A stretch of DNA of 64,000 nucleotides from Glossina fuscipes (Eukaryota > Arthropoda > Insecta > Diptera > Glossinidae), in contig NW_023998440.1 in NCBI RefSeq assembly GCF_014805625.2, positions 1,462,621 through 1,526,620 on the forward strand, in the 5' to 3' direction. The notes below the pieces were generated by a model. It ran no database searches. It was not told where the DNA came from and saw only the letters and a list, made by a program, of their open reading frames with translations. Positions 10,406 to 20,410 of this stretch are shown one piece after another (position 1 is the stretch's first letter; each line of letters starts with the position of its first letter). Position numbers and translations under genes: made by a program.

Positions 10406-12104
10406 ATTTTAAATGTTAATCGAAATTCTTTTCCAGTATTTAAAGCAGATAAGAGGAGAAACCTCAAACTATGAATTTGCAAACTGGTATATGTTCATTA
10501 ATTTTAATACTGAAACTTGCTGCTATTTACGTATGCCTTAAGTAAAAACGCATTCGAAAATTCACAAACAGGATAATTCTGGCGGCATTTTGCTACGTTG
10601 CGTTCACCTTTACTAGAGTGGCGTTAGACAGCGTGCTGCTGTGTCATTATTTTTGTTATTGTTTTGCTATATTTCGCTATATTCCTGTGTATTTTCTTTC
10701 TTTTTTTATTTTCGGTTTTTCTTACTTTCAAAGTATCTCTTAAAGTAAATTTGTACAAGCTTTTAGAAATCTCATAGGATATTAATGTGGCGAGATGCTC
10801 TTGTCTTTTGATGTTTGCCATACACTTGGCGCTGCTTATACACTTAGACACAAAGTAGCGTATTCAGTACGAGCAGATATTCAACTTTGTAAACTAAATG
10901 GCTGAGCTCAGTAGTAATGTTAATAATGCAAGCTATCACCATCAATGCAATAGCAACAATGATAACAACAACATTAAGTATAATTGACATCGATATGGGA
11001 ATTCATCACACACCGTTCTCTACGTACACCTTTCAAAGTGTTTGGGTGAACGTTTCATTCGTGTATGTAGACGGCGACGTGTCTCTTCCAAATAAATTGT
11101 ATTTCAGTTAGATAAACCTTTAGAAATGCGCATTTCACGTACATAGCGTAACAAGTAGCATTGCTTGCCTATGTATATATCGTTTAATTGATTGTATATA
11201 TACATATATATATATATATATTTCTTTCTTTATATTTGTGTATTTATAGTACCACTGTAACATGTTTAAATATTTTCACGCATAATTTATTAAATATTCA
11301 TTTTTGGCTAATGGCAATTGCTTGCAGCTCTCTTTCGATAGAAAATTGATTTAGTTGCCTGCCAAAAGTACCAGTATTTAAGAAAACTTCAAAATTTGCA
11401 TCCCTTGGAGCCTAAACTTCTTCTTCCTTATTATCTCGATACGGCTACGCATCTTCGGTTATGATGGGAAAGCAAAGCACCTATTTTCATGGCTTCCGTT
11501 GCATAATAACTTAATGTTTTTTTTTTTTCCTATGATCAGCCACTCGCAGCTTGTCCCCTATACATGCGGCCCTGGTGACGATCAGGTAGGATTATAGGAA
11601 GGGCAGGATGAAGGAAGAGAGTGGTGTTTCTTTTTTTTTTTATGACCGTTTCCTACTCTTACAGGCGGCCGTTTCTTTTTATTAAACTGCTTCAATAAAA
11701 CATGCCTTGGCGTTTGCTTAATCTTACCCTTTTAAACTTCTCTTTTACTCTGTTTATATTTTCATGTCAGCCGCTATTTTCATTTACATGACTACTTCAT
11801 TGGCCATTTTGTCGTTGAACTCTTTGCTTAGGAAGGAGAAGACCTGGTTACAGATTCTGAGGCGAATAAGCCAGCTACTACCGCTAACAAGTCATGGCAA
11901 TTTCGCGCATTATCTTAAACGATAAGCAATGAATAAAAACTCGATAATGAAAAAAACTAGTAAAGAAATCAATACTAAATACAATAAAGGCGAAGAATTT
12001 CATTATTAGTAGAACAAGCGGAATACATGGAAATACATTCTCTATAATTAGATTAAATGAAATATAGTACTGTGTGGTAAGTTCTACTGTCTCCGCGAGC
12101 GACT
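10406..12104. other. no gene; microsatellites
   Basis: AT-rich sequence with a (TA)n run at 11195-11221 and short poly(T) runs near 11518-11528 and 11630-11641. Small frames at 10624-10851 (-) and 10917-11111 (+) show only low-complexity composition. Confidence 0.5.
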
Positions 12105-12270
12105 TATGTGGCGGCCATCATAAAAACAAGCACAAATCGAGGTAAGTCTGTCAATGCCAATATCCTTTGTTCGATCTACGGATCGCAATTTTTGACGATA
12201 TTTTAATGAAACTTGGTGCACTCAAGTTGAACTTTCTGACTTTCGCCTTCTCTAGGCTAAATGTACCCCC
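12105..12270 (+). mobile_element. family 1 repeat fragment (copy 3)
   Basis: Only the middle of the element is legible: GATCGCAATTTTTGACGATATTTTAATGAAACTTGGTGCACTC at 12180-12223 follows the family core closely. Both ends are too decayed to place. Confidence 0.5.
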
Positions 12271-12600
12271 GAGTTGGAAACAATAATTTCCGTTGCAGCT
12301 TAGGTTAACGTGCAGCGTATAGATTTATGATCAAGAAATACAACGTAGTTATATTTACAGTGCAGTCATATTTATATGCTAGGTTTACAAATAGTTTCCG
12401 TCTACCGAAATTGGTTGCTTCATAAAAGCTACGTGAGGCGTGCATTTTACACAGTTACAGACAAAGATAACTTAGATTATTGCCTTTGAACGGTGTAAGT
12501 TTGGACTCTTTACGAGGTGTCGCACATTACGTTTCTCTAAATTTTCACGTAGATTAACCATAAAAAATGCAGTTGAAGCTACGAACATGTCTAAGTTGAC

Positions 12601-12825
12601 TTGGATGAAAATGAAGATTACGAAACCGCTAGAAAGTGGTTTGCGAGATTTTGGACAATACATTTTAACGATGACAATTCGCATACGTCCGCCCATTTCC
12701 AAGGCCATAATTTTGAGCTTAGGCGGGAAGTTTTGCCGCATCCACTGCATTTTTTAGACCTGGTTCGTTCCAATTACCGTTTTTCAGATCGAGGCAGTCA
12801 TATTCAGCAGATCAATCGGCCATAG
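12601..12825 (+). pseudogene. mariner transposase relic with internal deletion
   Basis: The 74-codon frame opens with RKWFARF, typical of the N-terminal helix-turn-helix end of mariner transposases. It then jumps to FNDDNSHTSAHF and EVLPHPLHFLDLVRSNY. These correspond to the HDN.RPH motif carrying the second catalytic Asp and to the ..LPHP.YSPDLAPSDY motif carrying the third. About 150 residues of catalytic core, including TGDE, are missing between them, so this derives from an internally deleted copy. The third catalytic Asp (PSD) is Asn here (RSN), and the D-to-D spacing is two residues short. There is no ATG and the frame ends at 12825. It cannot make an active transposase. The assignment is from recognised motifs, not a search. 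Confidence 0.72.
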
Positions 12826-15364
12826 TAGTTGAATTTTGCGCGAAAATGGGTCGATGGCTATTTCGCCCTCCTATCCAATAAATACATCAAAAGACTACGA
12901 TCGGGTAACGATCGAGCATATTTCTATTATTAAGCATTGGGGAAATTATTATTTAAAGAAGATTACATTCTATCAACAAACCGGAAGCAATTTATTTATG
13001 CACCTATTACTTATAATCGTGATGGATGCTCTAATAAATCGCGCATCGCTTGGGAACAACAACTGATGTACTTTTGTGTAAAAAGCAAATACCGTTGTAT
13101 CGGGGCACATCACTTTGACTACGTTAATGCGTCCCACAATAATGGCTATAGAAAGCGCCTAATGTGGCCGCACTCAGAAATAGGCATTGGAGAACGTGAA
13201 TTTATTTATTCATTTATTCATGTCAACGGCCGCTAAAGTGTTAACGGAAACATTAACGTTATATACAATTGTTTAAAGTTGGCAAGCAACTCATTAGTCG
13301 GGCTCAAGCTTTTATCCAGTGTAATGTCGCAAACTTGATAAGTATGAGACACAGTAACGGAATGAAGATTTGCTCCTTCGATTCCCAAATCCTATGATTT
13401 TTAAGCATTTCAGTTTTACTTCTCCAAATTGGCGAATCTTTTTGTCCGTATAGAGCTCGCAAAATTCCATTAGAAGGCAGTCAGACTAAACTTAATGGCG
13501 GATCTATGAGAATGGTAATCACAACCGAAAACGTTGTACTATGAAAACTTATGCAAGTCAATAACTTTGCTACGTACGCACATGTCGATATATAAAATAA
13601 ATGAAAAACTTGTTCTAGCTGAAAACACTTTTCTTGAATTTAGTCGACAATTCTAACCTTAAGAGCAAAGTTCAACGCGTGTCTTTTCAGTAAATAATTT
13701 CACTAACAAAACGACCTCGTTACCCTCTACTTGGGATAAATACAACATCAATTGTTTCGTCGTGTATGTATTCTTAACAATTGATTTGCATACATGTACA
13801 GCGTCGAACAGCGTTGATTAGCTCATCTTAAGCCATAATTCAAAGGTAAAACTTTGTTTTACTTGAATAAAAACAATTGTAAGTGCTTCAGAGACGTCAA
13901 GCAAACGCCAAAAGGGAGCACACTATCGAACAAATCGAAACTGTCCGGACATCTTGAAATACTTACTACGAAAGGTTTTCCTGCTAATTTTAGTTCCCAG
14001 GCTGCAGAAGTGCTTGGTGTGAGGAATAACGCAAAACAATCTGGCGAACTATCATAGATCAAAGAATCGATGGAAATTGCCTAAAGATTTCTTATGATTC
14101 ATTACGAAATTTTTTGGCGGCCATTTTTAATCTAAGATTTCTTGAGACTCCACAGTGTATATTAGTAACTTAACGAGCTTCTCATTGTTTTCCGCAAGAT
14201 CAAAGAAAGTTTCTTGTGTCGTGTAAAGTGTCAAGCCTCTTTGTGTTGTTTTCGTCAGGTGTTTATGGTCTTCTAGCAATTTCGATCCAAAGAAAAAACA
14301 AAAAGAAAAGCGAGGTGGAGGGATTCAACCTTTGAGAATGAAAACCGGAGGACTAATAATGTAGTTCAAAGTGAGCGAAGGTAAAATTTTTCACACGTGA
14401 CTAACTCGGAGCTTCTCTTTTTCAACTTATTGCCAACTTCAAGTTGCTATGGAATTTACGCTGAATTGCCGAGGGAAGAAACGGCGGCAAGGCGGACAAT
14501 TCAGCAGACGGCTATGGCATGAATTTTCGTAAGCGTCACTAACTTTATATTATATTATCAGGTCTCTTGCTGGTAGTTTTTACCCTTGTACTCAAAAACT
14601 TAAGCTACGTTTATCGCTTCCTAAAGACCATTTTCTTTTGATTGTTACACACTCATGTTCCTTTATTCTTATACACATACACGATGTATTTTAGCGATAA
14701 AAATCAATGAAAACTTGTTTGATGATACGCGCTGTAGGTATAGCGGCAGAATCGATACAAATAAATGCATATTCATGCGTTTCAAACTAATAAATCGCAA
14801 GCAGACAGTTACATATTCTTAATTACCGAACCAAATAAAGGAATTTTGGGTACACTCGTGTCGTGTATAACTATGTTTATGAATTCATGCGACATATGGA
14901 CTTATCTGCAAAAAAAAAAAAAAAAAAAATGTCTTTTTTCCGAAGAGTACAGTTTTCAAAGATAAATAAACGCTTCCATTGACTAAAGGAGTCAGGGGAT
15001 TGGGTTTTTTTTTTTTTAATTCGCTTACATATATGAGAGAATCTAGCTAGCAAAACTTGAATTTATCTATTATGTAATTTTTTAAAAGAAGATAAAATAA
15101 AGAGAATAATGTTATGTTTTATTCTTAAAAATCTAATTGAACTTTTTTATAAGCGACCTTAAAAAAGCAAACAAAAAATGAGGAAAAAAATATTTTTTTT
15201 TAAGTTTTTCATTCTTCTGAATAGAATAATTTACTGTCAAGCAATTGCCATAAATTCAAGTGTGATTGGTAATAAATGACGTTTAACCAACGCGTGAGCT
15301 ATAAATTTTTGTAACAATTGCTTGCATAAATCCTCATACATACACTGAAGTTCTCAAAGCTTAA

Positions 15365-15399
<35 letters not shown>

Positions 15400-16009
15400 G
15401 ACAAAACAGCAATTCAAAAGTCATACACATACACGCGTGCATAGACGCTTACAAGCCATTGAAGCTCTATAGTTGAATTCGTAGTTATCTGTTTGGGAGT
15501 AAGCTAATGCAAGCGGTAGAAGAGGTTGAAAACTGCAAAACCGATCCATGAAGTAGATTTATAAGGTTAATTGCTTTACTTATACTGACACCGTACCATA
15601 GTACAAAAAGCCTTGTATATTACAGAATATTCTTTAAAAAGACGCAAAAAAAAACAAAAGGCGAAAAAAAAGAGCAACAACGTACTACGGAGAAAAATAT
15701 AAATAAAAGAATTGTTATCATTTTAGGTTGGATAGGTAGGGCTGGGTAATTATCTCCCACCTTTTCAACTCTTTATGCCTTCTTAATGCTTTATTGGGTG
15801 CTTATTAATTGTAAATAAATTTAATAGGAGTTACAGAAAAGCAGAACAAACACAAAATCGACGTAGAAGTAATTTGCTGAAGTAAGTTTTCAAACAGCGC
15901 TAGCAAGTATTAGAAGCGGAGTGAAATCTTTTCAAAAAAGGTTTAGATTTGAAAAGAATTTGCAACCGGATCTGGGAAAGCGTTTTTCATTACACTTATT
16001 AATTGCTTA
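12826..16009. other. no gene; long poly(A) tracts
   Basis: Frames up to 99 codons (12937-13236) show no known domain. The overlapping frames at about 13854-14062 on both strands also lack motifs. Simple sequence: A20 at 14910-14929, poly(T) near 15005-15018, A31 at 15368-15398. Confidence 0.5.
15368..15398. repeat. poly(A) tract, 31 bases
   Basis: Uninterrupted run of A. No retroposon body with target duplications is evident to the left, so it is listed as simple sequence. Confidence 0.95.
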
Positions 16010-16202
16010 CCCTACATCACTCGTGGTACAAGTGTATACTATGCTACAATAAGGCCAAGTGCGCAAAATAATTGTGCTTCTCGATCCGTCCGTCCGTCCG
16101 TTCGTCTTATTTTCTTGGGCTCAACGTGCAAGTCGCAGGTTTTGAGATATTTTGGTGAAATTTAATACAGCTACGTGTTTACCTCTCATATAACGCTATG
16201 TT
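16010..16202 (+). mobile_element. family 1 repeat, 5' half (copy 4)
   Basis: Begins CCCTACATCACTCGTGGTAC, continues with AAGTGTATACTATG, the GTCCGTCCGTCCGTTCGTC run, and TTTTGAGATATTTTGGTGAAATTTAATACAG. The sequence diverges after TAACGCTATG. The left edge is the cleanest example of the family start. Confidence 0.7.
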
Positions 16203-17760
16203 GTGGAAAAAACGTTTCATCAGATGTTGATTTCAATCGACAGGAAAGTTAAACACAAATGGAAAGCGTAGTTGCATAATATTCGACGAAAGTAAACAAC
16301 TGTAACTCGTTAACACGGGAAAATATTGGTAGGGAATATATTTGACATGTCAGTTAAGATGCTACAGACTTCAAAGAAAAAATGGTGACTTTTTGGATAA
16401 CGCGAGACGATTTAAATGAAAAAGTCTTCGGTGGCATTCGTAACATGCGATGCAAGGAATTTAGCAGAAGGGACACCAAAGATTGTTGGTTTTCCCTTTA
16501 TTTGAATTATTTGGTTTGTTGTGAAATGTCGGTTAGACTATAGATGACCACGGTTTGTCCCAACAATACGGTCGTACAAATTACCAATTTCCGTGAACAA
16601 TTCGAAGTCGGATAATTAACATCGTAATCAACACTGCTACCACCGATTACATTCATCACTTATCCGAAAAAGTTTTCAACGGAATGCGTCGATTTGAGTG
16701 TTGTTCTTCTACGTTACATTTTTTAGGCCAATAGAAGATAGTAGTCAGTGGCGCTTATAATAAATTTTAGTAGTGAAATTTGGATAATATTCAATAGCTT
16801 CGGAAGCTTGGATTGTTCCATAAAAAACATTTTAGAGGCGTTAAAAATGGAAGATGTCACTAAAACTTGATGAGACTCTATTACGTGGCGTTGGCAAATA
16901 AAGAAGAAGACAGAAAACGGAAGTTATAAAGTTGGCTTAATCAGGTTTACTCGCAAATGAGAAACGCGTTTCTAAGTACTAAAAAATTAACTCTCAAAAG
17001 TATCTGTTTCTAAATACAACCATGGTCAACGAAACAATCTAACGAAGATGGGGTGCCCTTGTAGAAGAAAAGGCATTTATTCTATTAAAAACCTGGCAAG
17101 CTCACGTTGGTTGGTATACGAAACTTAACTATTTACATTATTTCTTTGGTCATTAACACAACATTTTATGCTTTCTGCAGGAATATTATTAGGACATGGC
17201 GCTCTAATATAAATTTATCATCAAATTAGCTGCAATTAATTGCCTGATATTAGAAGAAGGAAGAGAGTTACTTCTTCAGCGTAGAATGTAAATATATTTT
17301 GTAATGGTCGATTCAGTTTTTCATACAATTAAACCTAATCGAATCTAGACTGCACTTCTTCAAGTCAGCAGCCCATTTATAACTGCCCAAGTCGGATCAA
17401 CTCGATCGTAAGTCGAATATGTTACCTGACAGCAATTTTACAGCAAAATATTTCAATCGACAGTAAGCTGTACTTTTTCACTAAGCGTTATCAAGTTTAC
17501 TCGAGATCGGTGATTATAAAATGACCCCAGACCATTATTGCCGCCACCTATCGAGAAAGCCGTTAGTTAAGGAAACCAATTTGATGTCGACCCACCTCCA
17601 ACTATTTTAATTAACCGAAATGAACTTTATTTCACATCCTGCAGAAGTTAGCTAACTACTTAACACGATTTTATTATATATCTTGTTGCAGAGTTTTACT
17701 TTAAACAATAAAATTAAAAGGCCAACCATATCAAATTAGTGCAATTAACCGTAAAAATTA
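16203..17760. other. no gene seen upstream of the OBP
   Basis: AT-rich intergenic sequence with no frame above 60 codons. It presumably includes distal regulatory DNA of the OBP, but no site can be named. Confidence 0.45.
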
Positions 17761-17783
17761 TAATTTCACAGAAATGCCTTGCA

Positions 17784-17789
17784 TATATA
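17784..17789 (+). promoter_or_regulatory. TATA box of the OBP gene
   Basis: TATATA sits in GCATATATAGAC. A TATA box usually places the transcription start about 25-35 bases downstream, here near 17809-17819. That is after the first in-frame ATG (17803) and before the second (17848), which argues for 17848 as the true start. Confidence 0.5.
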
Positions 17790-17847
17790 GACCGCTGGAT
17801 AAATGAAATCAAAAATTACTTTTGATATACGTGTGAGAAGAAAAGTA

Positions 17848-18339
17848 ATGTTGCGGGTAACACTAATTTTGCTATCCATAGCCGCTCCTGCACTGTTCAG
17901 CGATAACCGATACAAGGAATTTATGGCGGATTTTAAGCATTGCAAGAGAGAACGACGGATTAATCCATTTGATTTGGATCGGCTTAGAGTTGGTGATTTA
18001 GATGATTCCAGTTACGAAGCGAAATGTTTTCTTGCCTGTTTATATGATAGAACTGGTATTTTAAGGAATGGTGTCTTGCAGATTGATATTTTAAAAAAAA
18101 ATGTTGGATACATTGCCAATCACGTGCTTCTAGATGAAATACTGCCGCCATGTTACAAGGTAACCGGTACGAACAAATGTGTTATAGCTTTCAAATTGAA
18201 GAAATGCTTTCAAAATATTGGATTTGATGAAGTTTGGATTACTGTGCCATGGGAAGAAAATAACGACCCACAGTATATTGCCGCAATGAAATTGATCAAC
18301 AGCTTGACAAATATGCAATATAGAGTTGCTTTTGCTTAA
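17848..18339 (+). CDS. odorant-binding protein (classical PBP/GOBP family), secreted
   Basis: OBPs are small, secreted, all-helical proteins of the sensillar lymph or haemolymph that carry hydrophobic odorants, pheromones or other small ligands. From the ATG at 17848 the product is 163 residues. It opens with a signal peptide (MLRVTLILLSIAAPALFS) and a mature start near SDNRYKEF. Counting from the in-frame ATG at 17803 (178 residues), the cysteines are 47, 75, 79, 117, 126 and 135. This gives C1-X27-C2-X3-C3-X37-C4-X8-C5-X8-C6, the classical six-cysteine OBP signature of three interlocked disulphides. The 17848 start is preferred because it begins the signal peptide directly and because the TATA box at 17784 would put the transcript start after 17803. 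The gene is a single exon, while many fly OBPs have introns. The tail after C6 (43 residues) is longer than usual and may cap the pocket or be disordered. A decayed paralogue lies at 2038-2496. Ligand and tissue cannot be told from sequence. Confidence 0.93.
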   Translation: MLRVTLILLSIAAPALFSDNRYKEFMADFKHCKRERRINPFDLDRLRVGDLDDSSYEAKCFLACLYDRTGILRNGVLQIDILKKNVGYIANHVLLDEILPPCYKVTGTNKCVIAFKLKKCFQNIGFDEVWITVPWEENNDPQYIAAMKLINSLTNMQYRVAFA

Positions 18340-18535
18340 GATACGCACATACTTATAGAATCATTTTGCGACAAAGAGCAAAGTTAAATAATTATTTCTA
18401 TTCGCTACTTTCGGTGGAACTTATCGCCAGTATTACTGATAAAATGGATTTTCAAAAAGCCTAGGAGAGTTTGTATAAAAGTTCTATTGAGTTTACGTAA
18501 AAGTTGTTGGATGAAACTGTCATGTAATGAAACAA

Positions 18536-18541
18536 AATAAA
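18536..18541 (+). terminator. poly(A) signal of the OBP gene
   Basis: AATAAA lies about 195 bases after the stop codon, within ACAAAATAAATTTTTATTTTTG. It is the first canonical hexamer downstream and gives a 3' UTR of about 0.2 kb. Confidence 0.6.
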
Positions 18542-18544
18542 TTT

Positions 18545-19596
18545 TTATTTTTGTTTTTCATATTCAATCGCCACGGAGACTATTTGCTTTATTTCATTTA
18601 CTTCGTCTTGCCGTGTTGTGTGTAGCGTAGCTGGTAATTTTCCGTTTATACAGTAGATATATTCTCGCTTCCTATCTGGCCCTAAACAGATCTAGCTTGC
18701 AAAGAGAAACGTGCCCACACATATCAAAATTTTAAACTGTCAAAACGGGTTATTGAATTAAAAATTAACATTTTCATCCCGTTCCCCGGATTTTTTTGAA
18801 GCATCTTCAAAACAGCATTCTCTGGTGAAATACATAGAAGTTATTTTAATCATTTTTTGTTATTAATAATTTCTTTTCGTGTTAACCCTTAAGGGACCGT
18901 TTCATGTCAATTGAAATTGTTGACGACGAAACCATGATTGATTTATTCTACTAGGTATGACTCAACAGTTTTGTCTTTTTTTTTATACTTTTTTAAGCGC
19001 TTGACTCAGCAGTACACCTACTTATAAGCATAAAATTCAAAATCAAGCAGGAGACTAACAATGAGGGCATCTGATTTGCAAAACTATTTCATTCTTGCAT
19101 AGTCTTGTTATTATATTGAAAAGCACCACACAGCTAAGCAGGCGTTTTAAAAATTGAATACCTTCGTCTCGTTGGACTTGGGAGACCTCTTACCTTGTTT
19201 GCTGTGCACGAAGATCTAACTTCTATGATAAAATGGAAAATATTTCCAAAACGTCTTATTGGACTTTGTGCCGCGTTGTACCCGTCAAATAGAGTTAGAT
19301 TAAAGAAGTGTTAAGTTTTGCTTAAGCCGCTTTAAAAAATATGGGAAGGACCCCCTGAACGCCGTGCCGAAATTTCAAAAGCTTGCAATTAGAGGTAATT
19401 CTGGTGCAAAAATAATAAAATTTTATTCTCTTTATGGGGTCAATCGCAAAACAAAAGATACGTTAATGGAACTCTTAAACTTTCTATTGAATTATGGTTA
19501 CTTCTTAGTCATGTAAGTGTTGTCTTGCCGTAAGTAATTGTTTGACCTTTAATTCTAGCTTTGCTCTACAAATGCGGTAGATTTCAAAGAAATTTT
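18545..19596. other. no gene seen
   Basis: AT-rich sequence downstream of the OBP. GTTAACCCTTAAGGGACCG at about 18882-18900 has a TTAACCCTT(A) start like some piggyBac-type termini, but no partner end was found. Confidence 0.45.
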
Positions 19597-19860
19597 TTTT
19601 TTCTTTATACCCACCGCTGTAAGATGAGGGCATCCTCAGTTTGTTTTTTTCCATAACATGTCCATGTATGTAGCACCCAAAAGGAAGCTTCAGAGACTCT
19701 ATAAAGTAGATCAGCATGAAAGTCTGACCATCTAAGTGTCTGTGTGTCTCGTCGCAAAAATAAAGATGTCGGCTTCAAATTTGTTAGAAATGATAGCTTC
19801 TGCACGCTAGTTGATATTGAAAATGGGTGAAATCGGTCAGAAGAGAAGCGCACAGTTGGG
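19597..19860 (-). mobile_element. family 2 (common fly interspersed repeat) copy
   Basis: TTTATACCCACCGCTGTAAG, then GAGACTCTATAAAGTAGATCAGCATGAAAGTCTGACCATC, a GTGTCTGTGTGTCTCGTCG run and AAATGGGTGAAATCGGTC follow, in order, the degenerate pattern of a repeat widespread in fly genomes (TATACCC.CCACCATAG ... CATGTCCGTCCGTCTGTC ... AATCGG). No protein is encoded. The two minus-strand frames at 19505-19853 are chance readings of it. Confidence 0.6.
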
Positions 19861-20179
19861 TTTTTGCTCGTTGCTCGGAAAGTATAAGGCTGAAATTGTC
19901 CACATTTACTTTACGAGGTAAACAAGACAGAATGCTTAAAAGTATTTTGTACACTCCGCAAATGAAGATATGTTATTTGCCTGAAAATGGGTTAATTTTA
20001 AATAAAATATTGTAGACATCACGATTAATTTTTTCTTAATAATACCAGCGATATGGGTATCAAATCAAAGTATATGGAGAGTAGAATGCGAAAAGCATAG
20101 CGGGGGGCTTTTTTACGTGTGCTTGCTACAGCATGCTTTTACCTTTATCAAGTATGAGTCATTGTATACACGTAGCGAA

Positions 20180-20410
20180 CGTCTGTGCGTCTGTCCGGCT
20201 GCCCATCTAATATCTGGCCATGCATTTCTCTGTTTCTTGTTTAGGTCGCGATTTTACAAGACATTGTGACCAAATTTGTCATTGTGATGTGTTTTGAGCC
20301 AGGGACAAATCATTTTTTACCATTTTTACAACCACTTCCCAGGTAAGGCTTTATTTCTGTATCAAAATAGTTGAGTAACAGTGTTTCGGGAGATGTAAGA
20401 ACCTTGTAAT
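20180..20410 (+). mobile_element. family 1 repeat, diverged (copy 5)
   Basis: Legible parts are the GTCTGTGCGTCTGTCC run, TAGGTCGCGATTTTACAAGACATTGTGACC, GTGATGTGTTTTGAGCCAGGGAC, AACCACTTCCCA and the right edge GAGTAACAGTGTTTCGGGAGATGTAAG. The order matches copy 1. Confidence 0.6.

Noticed and set aside
17803..17847. N-terminal extension of the OBP from the first ATG
   Set aside because: It puts a charged 15-residue leader before the signal peptide and starts too close to the TATA box.
18882..18905. TTAACCCTTAAGGGACC as a piggyBac-type terminus
   Set aside because: No inverted partner within several kb; a single short motif is not enough.
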